Source: Rhodospirillales bacterium (GTDB taxonomy: Bacteria; Pseudomonadota; Alphaproteobacteria; ATCC43930; CGMCC-115725). Taken from it: a stretch of DNA of 53,961 nucleotides. The stretch is taken from positions 1 through 53,961 of the forward strand of contig CANJCB010000028.1 in the NCBI GenBank assembly GCA_947473305.1. Reading direction: 5' to 3'. Positions within the stretch are counted from its first letter, which is position 1. Each line of letters begins with the position of its first letter. Shown piece by piece: positions 19,464 to 29,104 of the stretch. A program made the position numbers and the translations under genes. The notes beneath the pieces are model-generated. The model was not told the DNA's origin and made no database searches. It saw nothing but the letters and a program-made list of their open reading frames with translations.

Positions 19464-20195
19464 CTATCCCTTTTCGGCGAGGTCCGAATTGCCCCGGAAG
19501 CCCGTCGCGACCACATAGACCTCGGAAGATTCGGCGCGACTCGCCTGGGGCTTGGCGTGGCGTACCATCGTGAAGTCGCGCTTCAGGCTTGCCAGCAATG
19601 CCCGCTCGGTGCCGCCCTGGAATACCTTGGCGACAAAGCCGCCGCCCGGCGAGAGAACCTCCCTCGCGAAAAGAATGGCGGCTTCGGCAAGGGCGATGAC
19701 CCGGAGATGGTCGGTCGCGGAATGACCCGTGGTGGAAGCGGCCATGTCGCTCAGCACGAGGTCGGCCGGGCCTCCCATGATCCGGCGCAAGGCGTCCGGC
19801 GCCTCCGGCGCGAGGAAATCGCCTTCGAGCAGCGTCGCACCGGGGATCGGGTCGATCGCCAGGAGGTCGATGCCGACGACTTCCCCCCGGCCGGTCCCCA
19901 CCTTTACCCGATCGACCGCGATCTGCGTCCAGCCGCCCGGCGCTGCACCAAGATCGACAACCCGCATCCCAGGCTTCAGGAGGTCGAATCTTTCATCGAG
20001 CTGGATAAGCTTGAAGGCCGCGCGGGAGCGATATCCCAGGCGTCTGGCCTCCGCGACAAAAGGGTCGTTGAGCTGGCGTTCCAGCCATTGGGTCGAGGAG
20101 TGGGACCTTTTGTGCGCGGTCTTGACCCGTACCGCCGCCGCCCTGGTGGTCGAGGGCGCGCGTGATCCGCCGCCCTTCTTGCCTTGTTTCGCCAT
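19464..20195 (-). CDS. rlmE: 23S rRNA (uridine-2'-O) methyltransferase RlmE
   Basis: This 243-residue FtsJ/RrmJ-type enzyme methylates the 2'-O of U2552 in the 23S A loop in E. coli. A basic N-terminal tail of about 35 residues precedes the core. Seen are SRAAFKLIQLDERF with the catalytic lysine, the SAM site VVDLGAAPGGWTQ, and DLVLSDMAASTTGH with the catalytic aspartate. The later lysine (GGGFVAKVFQGG) and glutamate complete the K-D-K-E tetrad. It starts eight bases after the ppx/gppA stop, so the two are probably co-transcribed, a common alphaproteobacterial pair. Confidence 0.94.
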   Translation of the reverse strand: MAKQGKKGGGSRAPSTTRAAAVRVKTAHKRSHSSTQWLERQLNDPFVAEARRLGYRSRAAFKLIQLDERFDLLKPGMRVVDLGAAPGGWTQIAVDRVKVGTGRGEVVGIDLLAIDPIPGATLLEGDFLAPEAPDALRRIMGGPADLVLSDMAASTTGHSATDHLRVIALAEAAILFAREVLSPGGGFVAKVFQGGTERALLASLKRDFTMVRHAKPQASRAESSEVYVVATGFRGNSDLAEKG

Positions 20196-20203
20196 GCGTG
20201 ATC

Positions 20204-21259
20204 TTAGCGGTGATCGAGCAGGCCGAAAAGGATCCCTTCGCGAATGCCCCTGTCAGCGACGCGCAAACCGCCGACTGTCCAAAGCTCGCAGATCGCCTGA
20301 AGGATGGCGCAACCCGCCAGCACGAGGTCGGCCCTCTCTCCGCCGATGCAGGGATGGCTCGCGCGTTCCTCGTAGGTCATGGACGCGAGCCGGCCGATGA
20401 CTTCGCGGATCGCTTCGAAACTCAGATGGGTGCCGTCAATCAGCGCGCGGTTATAACGAGGGAGGTTCCGATAGACGCCGGCCAGGGTCGTCACCGTGCC
20501 CGAACTCCCAAGCATCTGCACCTCGCCCCGGGCAACGCGGCTTTTAATGCCGTGCTGCGCTTCGAAGGGAAGGATCGCCTCTTTGACCTCGGCGACCATG
20601 GCGGCGTAGGACGCGGGCGTGACGTCGCGTCCTCCATGCCGATCGCTCAGGGTGACGACGCCATAGGGCAGCGACATGCTGCTGACGACGTGGGCCGGCG
20701 CTCTCGGATGGCGAGGGGTGCGAAGCCATGCGAGCTCTGTCGAGCCGCCGCCGATATCGAAGACCAAGGCATGGGGAATGCGGGATTCGAGCAGCGGCGC
20801 ACAACCGGCGACGACAAGACGGGCCTCTTCCTCGGTCGGGATGATCTCGATGTCGAACCCGGTCTCGTGACGCACCCGTTCCATGAATTCGCCGCAATTG
20901 GCCGCCCGGCGGCAGGCCTCGGTCGCGATATAGCGAGCCCGGGTGACTTTGCGGTTGCTGACCTTCGTCGCGCAGACCCTCAACGCCTCGATCGTCCGGT
21001 CCATGGCCGCGTCGGAAAGCTTTCCGCTGGCCGCGAGCCCTTCGCCGAGCCGCACGATCCGGGAGAAGGCGTCGATCACCCGGAACCCGCGCCGCGCGCC
21101 GCGCGCGACCAGCAGCCGGCAATTATTGGTGCCGAGGTCGAGCGCCGCATAGACCTCGCCCTGCTCCCGGCGCGATTCGGCCGAGACGGTATAGGCCGGC
21201 GCCGACGGAGGGCTACCGGTGTCTTCGGACAATTCGGGGCTGAGGTCGGCGGGGACCAA
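20204..21259 (-). CDS. Exopolyphosphatase/pppGpp phosphohydrolase family protein
   Basis: This is a 351-residue Ppx/GppA family member of the short type lacking the C-terminal HD region. The ASKHA-fold ATPase core begins YAALDLGTNNCRLLVA, followed by a second phosphate loop VFDIGGGSTELAW. The family hydrolyses polyphosphate or pppGpp; which substrate applies is not decided by sequence. The first 30 residues look unstructured. It heads a leftward group with rlmE. It is divergent from tRNA-Gln. Confidence 0.9.
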   Translation of the reverse strand: MVPADLSPELSEDTGSPPSAPAYTVSAESRREQGEVYAALDLGTNNCRLLVARGARRGFRVIDAFSRIVRLGEGLAASGKLSDAAMDRTIEALRVCATKVSNRKVTRARYIATEACRRAANCGEFMERVRHETGFDIEIIPTEEEARLVVAGCAPLLESRIPHALVFDIGGGSTELAWLRTPRHPRAPAHVVSSMSLPYGVVTLSDRHGGRDVTPASYAAMVAEVKEAILPFEAQHGIKSRVARGEVQMLGSSGTVTTLAGVYRNLPRYNRALIDGTHLSFEAIREVIGRLASMTYEERASHPCIGGERADLVLAGCAILQAICELWTVGGLRVADRGIREGILFGLLDHR

Positions 21260-21414
21260 GATAGGCTCGAAACTCCAGGGTTTTATCCGGCGATCCTAGC
21301 GCAGGAATCCCTATCTGCGAAGCCTTTGCGACAGATGCGGGCAAAATCGCTACCCCTTGTCGGAAGCCTGTGCTATCTACCGGCCCCGTCCCGCGCCGGA
21401 GCCGTCCGGCTGCT

Positions 21415-21488
21415 TGGGGGATCGTCTAATGGTAGGACAGCGGACTCTGACTCCGTCAATCTAGGTTCAAATCCTAGTCCCCCAGCCA
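21415..21488 (+). tRNA. tRNA-Gln (anticodon CUG)
   Basis: The 74-base gene includes an encoded CCA. The acceptor stem TGGGGGA pairs with TCCCCCA (21478-21484). The D arm contains TAATGGTAGGAC. The anticodon stem GCGGA/TCCGT encloses CTCTGAC, giving anticodon CUG for glutamine CAG codons. The T stem CTAGG pairs with CCTAG around TTCAAAT. It stands alone between ppx/gppA and an exporter, and glutaminyl-tRNA synthetase is encoded about 2 kb away. Confidence 0.97.
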
Positions 21489-21532
21489 AGCGGCTATAAG
21501 AGCGGTATCAGGAAAATAAACCGGCTTCACCC

Positions 21533-21550
21533 GGCCCCGTCGTCGGGGCC
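21533..21550 (+). terminator. Hairpin after tRNA-Gln
   Basis: GGCCCCG and CGGGGCC form a perfect 7-bp stem with a TCGT loop, 45 bases after the tRNA end. The downstream run is not T-rich, so this is a probable but weak terminator. Confidence 0.5.
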
Positions 21551-21663
21551 CCTGTGTGCTCATTGCCGCTTTTGGCAGGATCCGGGTTGGCGTGCGGTAT
21601 CATCTAGGCTAGAAGCGGCTGCGACTTCGATCATCTCCAAGCATTAAGCCCAATAAACAGAAA

Positions 21664-23088
21664 ATGACGGCCCCCCCGGAGGAAAAGCCGCGCCCGAGTT
21701 CGACCATCGTGGCGCTTGTCGTTGCTGCCGCCTTCTTCATGGAGACGCTGGACAGCACCGTGATTCTGACGGCTCTGCCCAAGATGGCGGAAACCTTCGG
21801 GCGGACCCCGGTCGACATGAGCCTGGGCGTCACCGCCTATCTCCTGGCGCTTGGCGTTTTCATTCCGGCGAGTGGCTGGGTCGCGGACCGGCTGGGAACG
21901 AGGACGGTGTTTACCGGCGCCATCGTCATTTTCACGCTTGCCTCGTTGGCCTGCGCTTTCAGCCAGGATCTCTGGAGTTTCGTGATCGCCCGTATCGTGC
22001 AGGGCACCGGCGGGGCCATGATGTCGCCCGTGGGACGAATGACCATCGTGCGCACGACACCGAAGAGCGAGCTTATCCGGGCGATGAATTTCCTCATCTT
22101 CCCGGGTCTCATCGGGCCGGTGATCGGGCCGCCGCTCGGTGGCTTCATCACCACCTATGTCTCCTGGCGATGGATCTTTTTGTTGAACCTGCCGCTGGGG
22201 CTCATCGGCGGCATATTGGTTCACCGCTACCTGGTCAATCTGCACGGCGATGTGAAACGGCCCTTCGATCTCAAAGGCTTCCTGTTGAACGGCGGCGGGC
22301 TGGCCTGCCTGATCTACGGACTGGACATGGTGGCCGGGGAGAGATCGGGATGGTGGTCGGGGCTGGCGCTCGCAGTCTTTGGCGCGGTGCTTTGCGTCTT
22401 GGCGATCCTCCATGCCCGCCGTGCGGCCCATCCCATCGTCAACTTCTCGGCCATGACGATCAAGACCTACCGGATCTGCAATACGGCCGGCGCTTTCTAC
22501 CGCTTCGCCACGGGCGCACCGCATTTTCTGATGCCGCTCATGTTCCAGGTCGGCCTCGGCATGAGCCCCTTCGTCTCAGGCCTTCTGGTGCTGGCGCATG
22601 GCGCGGGCGATTTCCTGGCCCAGGTGATCAGCCCGATCGCGATCCGGCTCGCAGGTTTCCGCTTGGCGATGATCTGGACCGGCGTCGGCTATGCGATCTT
22701 CATCGGGATGTGCGCCTTCTTCAATGAGGTGACGCCGCATTACGCCATTCTCCTCGTGCTCTTCACGGCAGGAGCGATCCGGTCGATCCAGCTCAGCGCC
22801 CTCAACACGCTCCAATATGCGGATGTCCCGCCGGAGGGACTGGGTCCCTCGGCGACGCTCGCCAGCGTCATTCAGCAGGTGACGCGCGGCGGCGGCATCG
22901 CCTGGGCGGCGGTGACGCTCAATATGATCATGGCGCTACGCGGAGCCGATGCCGGGGCGCTGTCGCTTTTCGATTTTCAGGTGGCCTTTGTCGTGACCGC
23001 GATCGCGTCAGCGCTGCCGATCATCTGGTATCGGCAGTTTCCTGCCGCAGCCGGAGCGGAAATCAGCGGTCATAAGCGGAAGACGTGA
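21664..23088 (+). CDS. MFS exporter, DHA2 (EmrB/QacA) family
   Basis: This 474-residue inner-membrane drug/proton antiporter has about 14 predicted helices. The DHA2 signature METLDSTVILTALPKM opens the first helix. The loop 2-3 motif GWVADRLGTRTVF and antiporter motif GLIGPVIGPPLGGF follow. No periplasmic adaptor gene is adjacent. The ATG at 21664 has no clear ribosome site; GTTGCTGCCGCCTTC gives no better internal start before the first helix. It ends one base from the convergent glnS. The substrate is unknown. Confidence 0.9.
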   Translation: MTAPPEEKPRPSSTIVALVVAAAFFMETLDSTVILTALPKMAETFGRTPVDMSLGVTAYLLALGVFIPASGWVADRLGTRTVFTGAIVIFTLASLACAFSQDLWSFVIARIVQGTGGAMMSPVGRMTIVRTTPKSELIRAMNFLIFPGLIGPVIGPPLGGFITTYVSWRWIFLLNLPLGLIGGILVHRYLVNLHGDVKRPFDLKGFLLNGGGLACLIYGLDMVAGERSGWWSGLALAVFGAVLCVLAILHARRAAHPIVNFSAMTIKTYRICNTAGAFYRFATGAPHFLMPLMFQVGLGMSPFVSGLLVLAHGAGDFLAQVISPIAIRLAGFRLAMIWTGVGYAIFIGMCAFFNEVTPHYAILLVLFTAGAIRSIQLSALNTLQYADVPPEGLGPSATLASVIQQVTRGGGIAWAAVTLNMIMALRGADAGALSLFDFQVAFVVTAIASALPIIWYRQFPAAAGAEISGHKRKT

Positions 23089-23089
23089 T

Positions 23090-24781
23090 CTAGCCGCCTT
23101 GGGCTTTGGCCCAGCTGTCGCGAAGCCCCACGGTGCGGTTGAAGACCAGTTTGTCGGGCGTGGACTCGATATCCGGACAGAAATAACCCAGCCGTTCGAA
23201 TTGCATCGCCTCTCCCACTTTGGCTTGGCCTAGGGAAGGCTCCAACCGGGCGTCGCCTATCACCTCGAGCGACTGCGGGTTGATATCCGCGAAGACATCG
23301 CCCTCCGCGCCGGGATCGGGCCGGGTGAAGAGGAGGTTGTAGATCCGCACTTCGGCGGGGATAGCCTCGGCCGCAGGGACCCAATGGAGGGTCGCCTTGA
23401 CCTTGCGACCATCCGGCGCGTTGCCTCCCTTGGTCGCGGGATCGTAAGTGCAGCGCAATTCCACCACCTCGCCCGAGGTATCCTTCACCACTTCGCGGCA
23501 AGTGATGAAATAGGCGTAGCGCAATCGGACTTCCGCGCCGGGGGAGAGCCGGAAGAACTTCTTGGGCGGTTCCTCCATGAAGTCGTCCCGTTCGATATAA
23601 AGCTCCCGTCCGAAGGGAATTCGCCGGGTGCCGGCCTCGGGATTTTCCGGATGGTTGATGGCCTCCAGCTCTTCGGAGGCGCCTTCCGGATAATTCTCGA
23701 TCACCACCTTGAGCGGCCGCAGCACGGCCATGCGCCGGGCCGCGTTCTTGTTGAGATCGTCCCGGATCGCCGCCTCGAACATCGCGAGATCCGTTACGCT
23801 GTTCGCCCGACCGACACCCGCGCGCTTCACGAATTCCCTGAGCGAGGCGGGCGGAACTCCGCGGCGACGGAGCGCGGCAAGGGTAGGCATCCGGGGATCG
23901 TCCCAGCCCGTGACGTATTTCTCGCGGACGAGTTTGGTCAGCACCCGCTTCGACAGCACCGTGTAGCGGAGGTTGAGGCGCGCGAATTCATACTGACGCG
24001 GATGCGACGGCACCGGCAGGTTCGCGAGAAACCACTCGTAGAGAGGACGGTGATCCTCGAATTCGAGCGTACAGATCGAATGGGTCACGCCCTCGATCGA
24101 ATCCGACTGGCCGTGGGCGAAGTCATAGGTGGGGTAGATGCACCAGGCATTTCCCGTCCGGGGATGGCTGTCGTGAAGAATCCGGTAGAGCGCCGGGTCC
24201 CTCAGATTCATATTGCCCGCGGACATATTGATTTTTGCCCGCAACACCCGGGCGCCATTGGGAAACTCGCCCGCTTTCATGCGGCGGAAGAAGTCGAGGT
24301 TCTCCTCCACGCTCCTGTCCCGGAAAGGGCTGTTGCGGCCGGGCTCGGTAAGAGTGCCGCGACTCGCGCGCATTTCATCCGGAGACTGGTCGTCCACATA
24401 GGCCTTGCCGGATTTTATCAGATGCTCGGCCCAGTCGTAGATCTGCTCGAAGTAATCGGAGGCGTGATAGAGGTGCTCGCCCCAGTCGAAGCCGAGCCAG
24501 CTCACATCGCGCTTTATGGCATCGATATATTCCTGCTCCTCCTTCGCCGGGTTCGTATCGTCGAAGCGCAGGTTGCAACGTCCGCCGTATTCCGTCGCCA
24601 CTCCGAAATTGAGGCAGATCGACTTGGCATGGCCGATATGGAGGTAGCCGTTGGGTTCCGGGGGGAAACGGGTCACGACGGATTTGTGACGACCCGTCGC
24701 CAGATCGTTCCGGATGATCTCGCGGATGAAGTCCCCTGCCCCTTCCGGCGTCGTGGCTCCGGAGGATTCGACCTCACTCAT
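23090..24781 (-). CDS. glnS: Glutaminyl-tRNA synthetase
   Basis: This is a 563-residue class I aminoacyl-tRNA synthetase. The HIGH motif is in [15 protein letters not shown] and the KMSKS motif is VLSKRVL. GlnRS rather than GluRS identity is supported by [20 protein letters not shown], the [18 protein letters not shown] segment, and the C-terminal anticodon-binding beta-barrels with [16 protein letters not shown]. Many alphaproteobacteria lack GlnRS and make Gln-tRNA by GatCAB transamidation, so its presence, 2 kb from a tRNA-Gln gene, is notable. Confidence 0.96.
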   Translation of the reverse strand: MSEVESSGATTPEGAGDFIREIIRNDLATGRHKSVVTRFPPEPNGYLHIGHAKSICLNFGVATEYGGRCNLRFDDTNPAKEEQEYIDAIKRDVSWLGFDWGEHLYHASDYFEQIYDWAEHLIKSGKAYVDDQSPDEMRASRGTLTEPGRNSPFRDRSVEENLDFFRRMKAGEFPNGARVLRAKINMSAGNMNLRDPALYRILHDSHPRTGNAWCIYPTYDFAHGQSDSIEGVTHSICTLEFEDHRPLYEWFLANLPVPSHPRQYEFARLNLRYTVLSKRVLTKLVREKYVTGWDDPRMPTLAALRRRGVPPASLREFVKRAGVGRANSVTDLAMFEAAIRDDLNKNAARRMAVLRPLKVVIENYPEGASEELEAINHPENPEAGTRRIPFGRELYIERDDFMEEPPKKFFRLSPGAEVRLRYAYFITCREVVKDTSGEVVELRCTYDPATKGGNAPDGRKVKATLHWVPAAEAIPAEVRIYNLLFTRPDPGAEGDVFADINPQSLEVIGDARLEPSLGQAKVGEAMQFERLGYFCPDIESTPDKLVFNRTVGLRDSWAKAQGG

Positions 24782-24871
24782 GTTCGCTTTGCTCCAAGGC
24801 TTTCCATGGCCGCGGATAATAGGCGGATCGGCGGTCGGGCGGAAAGTTTTTGAGCGGGCGCCGCCGGTTCC

Positions 24872-25453
24872 CTATAAGTGGACCAGATTCGGGGCAAACC
24901 AGCCCAACATGGACAGCACGAAAGCCGTGAGCCCCAATCCGCCAGCGCCGATGACCAGCAGAAGGGCTCCGGTAATCACCGAGGCCGAGGCCAGCACGAT
25001 CGCAATCTGGAAGCCTGCCGAGGCTATCTCGAAAAGATGAAGCCGAGACAAGGCTTTATCCCGCTCGTCTTCGGTCGCGCGCGCCCGCGCCGACAATTCC
25101 TGGCGCCCTTCTCCGGTGGAGGGTTCCGATTCATAGCGGTCGCCGGTTTCACGCCAGCGTCTCATCTGTTGCGTAATAGCGGCGGCACGGTCTCCAAAGG
25201 ACTCCGGCCCGAGCGCTTGAAACGCTTCGGCAGGAACCCTCACCGTCGTCAGACGGATCGTCTTCGCCTGATAGAAGGACCAGAGATTGGCCGCCTCGAT
25301 CTGTTTGGAGGTGTAATGGGTCGCCGCGTTCTTGGCTCCCATTTCGGTGATTGCCAGCATGGCGGCGAGAACCGCGATCAGGATCGCCACTCCCTTGTTG
25401 TTGGAGTGGCCCGCTTCATGGACCCGCTCGTGCATCTCGTGGGCTTCGACCAT
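24872..25453 (-). CDS. DUF4337 family membrane protein
   Basis: The 193-residue protein has an N-terminal amphipathic/histidine-rich tail, a first membrane helix (GVAILIAVLAAMLAITEM), a soluble central region with EAANLWSFYQAKTIRLT typical of DUF4337, and two C-terminal helices (QIAIVLASASVITGALLLVI and a following one). Function is unknown for the family. It is divergent from the FkbM methyltransferase. No operon partner is evident. Confidence 0.85.
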   Translation of the reverse strand: MVEAHEMHERVHEAGHSNNKGVAILIAVLAAMLAITEMGAKNAATHYTSKQIEAANLWSFYQAKTIRLTTVRVPAEAFQALGPESFGDRAAAITQQMRRWRETGDRYESEPSTGEGRQELSARARATEDERDKALSRLHLFEIASAGFQIAIVLASASVITGALLLVIGAGGLGLTAFVLSMLGWFAPNLVHL

Positions 25454-25580
25454 CGGTTCCTCGAAAAATTTGCTCTGAAGACAGTAGATGAAGTAGGTGA
25501 CGCCGAAAAGACAGCCCCCCTGGCTAATCTGCGGCTATGATCCGGGGATTGGCCGCGAGCGGCGCTCAGGGATCGAGGAC

Positions 25581-26294
25581 ATGGAGCATTTTCGCTGGCA
25601 TCCGTCAGCCACTTGGTTCGCCCATCTTTTCAAGGCGGTCTGCAAGCAGCATCACAAAGAGGATCTTCCGCTCCTGCGGCGCGTGATCCCCGTGGACGGC
25701 GTGGTTCTCGACGTGGGCGCGCACGCGGGGCAATTCGCAAAACTCTACGCAAGCGTCGCGCGAAAAGGCCGGGTCTATGCCTTCGAGCCGGGGGGCTATG
25801 CCCGGTCGATCCTGCGGCCCGCGATCTTCTTCAACCGTTGTCGGAACGTGACGATCCTGCCCGTCGGTCTCGGCGACCGCGCCGGGGTCGAAGCTTTGAC
25901 CCTGCCGGTCAAACGTCGGGGCAGTTATGGCTTCGGCCTGGCGCATTTAGGCGAGCAGACCCGCTGGCCCGAGTCGCGGATCGAGATCGTGGCGATCGCC
26001 ACCCTCGACGACGTTTTCCCCAAACTCGGCGAGACGCGCCTCGATTTTGTCAAAGCCGATATCGAAGGCTGGGAATTGCATATGATCCGGGGGGCGCGCG
26101 AGACGCTGACGCGCTACCGTCCGGTGATGATGCTGGAAATGGTCGAGGCGCATCTTCAGCGCGCGGGCGATACCCTGGCCGCAGCCTATGAAACCCTCGC
26201 AGCGCTCGGCTACCGCCCTCATTTATTCGCAAATGGCGAATTCATGCCCGTCGAAAATATCGTCGAGGGCGATATCTGGTGGCGTCCAATTTAG
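25581..26294 (+). CDS. FkbM family SAM-dependent methyltransferase
   Basis: This is a 237-residue FkbM-type methyltransferase. Motif I is VVLDVGAHAGQFAKLYA, motif II VYAFEPGG, and the family-typical FVKADIEGWELHMIRGA ends the core, followed by PVMMLEMVEAHLQRAG. Members O-methylate sugars or polyketide hydroxyls. The ATG at 25581 is preferred since GAGG lies just before it and MEHFRWHP begins a plausible N-terminus. No glycan or polyketide genes are adjacent, so the substrate is unknown. Confidence 0.87.
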   Translation: MEHFRWHPSATWFAHLFKAVCKQHHKEDLPLLRRVIPVDGVVLDVGAHAGQFAKLYASVARKGRVYAFEPGGYARSILRPAIFFNRCRNVTILPVGLGDRAGVEALTLPVKRRGSYGFGLAHLGEQTRWPESRIEIVAIATLDDVFPKLGETRLDFVKADIEGWELHMIRGARETLTRYRPVMMLEMVEAHLQRAGDTLAAAYETLAALGYRPHLFANGEFMPVENIVEGDIWWRPI

Positions 26295-26341
26295 ACGACG
26301 TGGCAAGCTAGGCGCTCCAGAGACTCTTCAGCACCTTGGCC

Positions 26342-27334
26342 ATGCCCGATCTCGACTACGAAAAATTCCGCAAAGTCGATGCGCTGACGCGCTCGCCACA
26401 CGACGCCGAAGCTCAAACCGCCGAAGGCAAGGCGAGGGAAATGGCTGAGCGCGCCGGGCTGACCTTGGTGGAGGCGCGTGCTGCCGCTTCGGGACAAGCT
26501 TACGGGCTCATCTCCTTTGAGATGACCGATCTCTTCGCCTTCGAGGAAGCCCCCAACCGCGAACAGCCAAGATATCGGTCCGGCTGGACTGCCAAGCGGG
26601 GCTACACCTATGCCGAATTGCTCCAGGCGCGCGCCTCCGTGGGGGCACGTTACCGGAGCTTCGAAATGGTGCTGGACACCACGGAGCGCGAGCGGCGGCT
26701 GGAGGCTGCCTGCGGGCTCTTCGCCGAGAAACTCGAGATGTTCACGGCGGCCGGCGCGAAAGGAGAGCCGCCGCAAGAACTGATCGAGGCTGCCAGGGAC
26801 GCCTACCCCCTGCCCGCGACGCTTGCGCTCGCCTGGGCGGAATATGAGGAATGGGGCCAGTTGGACGCGGATCGCTGGGCCATCATGGCGGACGAGCGCA
26901 CGTTCCGCGCACCGGATCCGCTGACGGTCCCGGCAGCGATCCGGATCAGGGTGTTGGCGGAATTGCTGGAAGGGAAGCTTCCGGCGCGGTCGCTCACCGA
27001 CCTTCTGATCCGGCTTCACTATTTCGCGCAGATCAACAGCCGTGGCGGCCGCTTCGACGGCGAAGGGGCGGACGGCTTTCTGCGGTCGATGCTGCGCGAT
27101 ATCGCGGCCATGGTGCCGGCGGGCGTGCCGAAGCCGGCGCCGGCGGCCCCGCCTCTTCCCGCTCAACTCCCGCTCCGCACCGCCTCCGAGCGTCGCCGTT
27201 TCGTGCAGGCGCTGCTGGCCGATCCCGACAATGAGGAACTGTCGGCCCGGGAAATCGGGCGGCGCGCGGGCGTCAGTCCGCAGACCGTGCTCAATATCCG
27301 TGCTCGCCTGATGGGTGGGGACACTTCCATCTGA
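26342..27334 (+). CDS. DUF2786-like protein with C-terminal helix-turn-helix
   Basis: This 330-residue protein probably starts at the ATG at 26342 (a TTG two codons upstream is in frame). The N-terminus, YEKFRKVDALTRSPHDAEAQ and on to AERAGLTLVEARA, resembles the DUF2786 helical repeat. The middle is helical with no recognised domain. A proline/alanine linker (about 255-275) leads to ELSAREIGRRAGVSPQTVLN, a clear helix-turn-helix. It may bind DNA, but no target or partner is evident. It is weakly similar to anything I can name beyond these segments. Confidence 0.7.
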   Translation: MPDLDYEKFRKVDALTRSPHDAEAQTAEGKAREMAERAGLTLVEARAAASGQAYGLISFEMTDLFAFEEAPNREQPRYRSGWTAKRGYTYAELLQARASVGARYRSFEMVLDTTERERRLEAACGLFAEKLEMFTAAGAKGEPPQELIEAARDAYPLPATLALAWAEYEEWGQLDADRWAIMADERTFRAPDPLTVPAAIRIRVLAELLEGKLPARSLTDLLIRLHYFAQINSRGGRFDGEGADGFLRSMLRDIAAMVPAGVPKPAPAAPPLPAQLPLRTASERRRFVQALLADPDNEELSAREIGRRAGVSPQTVLNIRARLMGGDTSI

Positions 27335-27427
27335 AGGAGGCGGGCAAGTATCGCCCGCCGGGGACTTTTGTTAGCATCAGCTTCAGAGCGGCCGGTCAGG
27401 CCGCCATTTCAGGGAGGCGGGCTCGAT

Positions 27428-29032
27428 ATGGGAAAACTTCACAGGAGGTTGTTCACCGGGGCGATGATTGGCGCCGCGGGACTCGGTATGGCGGTGGCGA
27501 CGACGGCGCCGGCAGCCGCTCAAGGCGCTCCACAGCGCGGTGGAACGGCGATCTTCTCGATCGGCCAGGATCCCTTGACGGTCAATCCCGGGGTCAGCAC
27601 GAACCCCCCGGATCGGCTTGTGGGCTGCATTCTCTACGAAGGTCTGGTCCAGGTGGCGCCCGACTACAAGATCATGCCGCTGCTGGCGAAGTCCTGGACC
27701 GTCTCGCCGGATGGCCTGACCTATAGCTTCGACCTCGCCAAGGCCGAATGGCACGACGGCAAGCCGGTGACTTCGGCCGACGTCAAGTATTCGCTCCTTG
27801 AGGTGGACAGCAAGCTCTCCTCGACCTTCGCACCCGCCGGGAAGGTGATCTCCGCCATCGAGACGCCGGCCCCCGACAAGGTCGTGATCAAGCTGAAGAG
27901 CGGTTTTGGCCCCTTCATGCTGTCGCTCGCTTGTGGTGGCGGCGGCGTGATCCTGCCCGGTCATCTCTTCGAAGGCAGCGACCCGATGAAGAACCCGGCG
28001 AGCAGCACGGCCGCTGTCGGCACCGGCCCCTTCAAGATTTCGGAATGGAAGCGCGGCGATTACGTCCGGCTCGCCAAGAACCCGAAATATCACATCGAGG
28101 GGAAGCCCTATCTCGACGAGGTGGTCGCCAAGGTCATTACCCAGGCTTCGTCCCGGCTTCAGGCGCTTCAGGCCGGCGAGATCGATCTGGTGCAGTTCTT
28201 TCCGGGATCCGACCAGGCGACGGTGCGGTCCAATCCAAAGCTGAAGCTGATGACCAGCGACAATGCTCCCGGCATTACCATCGCGACGATCAACACGACG
28301 AAGAAACCCTTCGACGACAAGCGGATCCGCCAGGCCCTCTTCATGGGCATGGATCGCGATTACCTGATCAAGAATGCCTTTTTCGGCTGGGGCAGCGTCG
28401 GCGTGATGCCATTCCATTCGGAAATCGCCTGGGCTGCGGATCCGTCGATCGACTTCAACAAGATGTATCCCTTCGACGCGGCCAAGGCGAATGCGCTGCT
28501 CGACGCGGCCGGCGCGAAGCGCGGCGCCGACGGCAAGCGCTTTACGGTCCGCAACCTGATCTTCGCGACGCAATATCCGGAGTTCAAGCAAGTCTCCGCC
28601 GCCTTGAAGAGCATGTATCAGGCGATCGGGGTCGATCTGGAGACCGAGGCTCTGGAGGATGCGACCCTCTTCCAGCGCATCTACAAGGATCGCGACTTCG
28701 ACATGACCATCGTGTCCTACAGCAGCTATTTCGACCCCGCGCTCGGTCTTGCCCGCGCCTTCGTCACGTCGAGCATCGGCCAAGTCTATGGAAACGGCTC
28801 GATCTATTCGAACCCGACGGTGGATGCGCTTTTCCAGAAGGCCGAAGCCGGGACCACCAATGAGGAGCGTGGCAAGTCTTACAAGGAAGTCCAGGCTATC
28901 CTTGCGACGGATCTGCCGTCCCTTACCTTCCGTCAGTATCGGAACATCGACGGCGCGTCCCAGCGGCTTCAAGGCGTCTGGGGCACTGTCCAGGGGAATG
29001 GCGACTGGGCCAGCGCCTGGATTTCGAAGTAA
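27428..29032 (+). CDS. ABC transporter substrate-binding protein, family 5
   Basis: This 534-residue periplasmic binding protein of the peptide/opine/nickel class (SBP_bac_5) starts at MGKLHRRLFTGAMIGAAGLG, preceded by AGGGAGG. The signal peptide contains an RRLF twin-arginine-like motif and ends near AAAQ. Family landmarks are LAKSWTVSPDGLTYSFDL, KWHDG-like EWHDGKPVTSADVKYSL, and VGTGPFKISEWKRGDYV. No permease or ATPase gene lies nearby, so it is an orphan binding protein. It is clearly paralogous to the protein at 47355-48944. A strong terminator follows eight bases after its stop. Confidence 0.92.
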   Translation: MGKLHRRLFTGAMIGAAGLGMAVATTAPAAAQGAPQRGGTAIFSIGQDPLTVNPGVSTNPPDRLVGCILYEGLVQVAPDYKIMPLLAKSWTVSPDGLTYSFDLAKAEWHDGKPVTSADVKYSLLEVDSKLSSTFAPAGKVISAIETPAPDKVVIKLKSGFGPFMLSLACGGGGVILPGHLFEGSDPMKNPASSTAAVGTGPFKISEWKRGDYVRLAKNPKYHIEGKPYLDEVVAKVITQASSRLQALQAGEIDLVQFFPGSDQATVRSNPKLKLMTSDNAPGITIATINTTKKPFDDKRIRQALFMGMDRDYLIKNAFFGWGSVGVMPFHSEIAWAADPSIDFNKMYPFDAAKANALLDAAGAKRGADGKRFTVRNLIFATQYPEFKQVSAALKSMYQAIGVDLETEALEDATLFQRIYKDRDFDMTIVSYSSYFDPALGLARAFVTSSIGQVYGNGSIYSNPTVDALFQKAEAGTTNEERGKSYKEVQAILATDLPSLTFRQYRNIDGASQRLQGVWGTVQGNGDWASAWISK

Positions 29033-29040
29033 CCGAATCG

Positions 29041-29073
29041 AAAAGGCTCGGAGTTTTTGACTCCGAGCCTTTT
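29041..29073. terminator. Bidirectional intrinsic terminator
   Basis: AAAAGGCTCGGAGT (29041-29054) and ACTCCGAGCCTTTT (29060-29073) form a perfect 14-bp stem with a TTTTG loop. A-run and T-run flank it, so it can end both the rightward binding-protein transcript and the leftward small-protein transcript. Confidence 0.9.
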
Positions 29074-29104
29074 ATCTCTTCGGGCTTATCTCGCCGGCCT
29101 CTCG

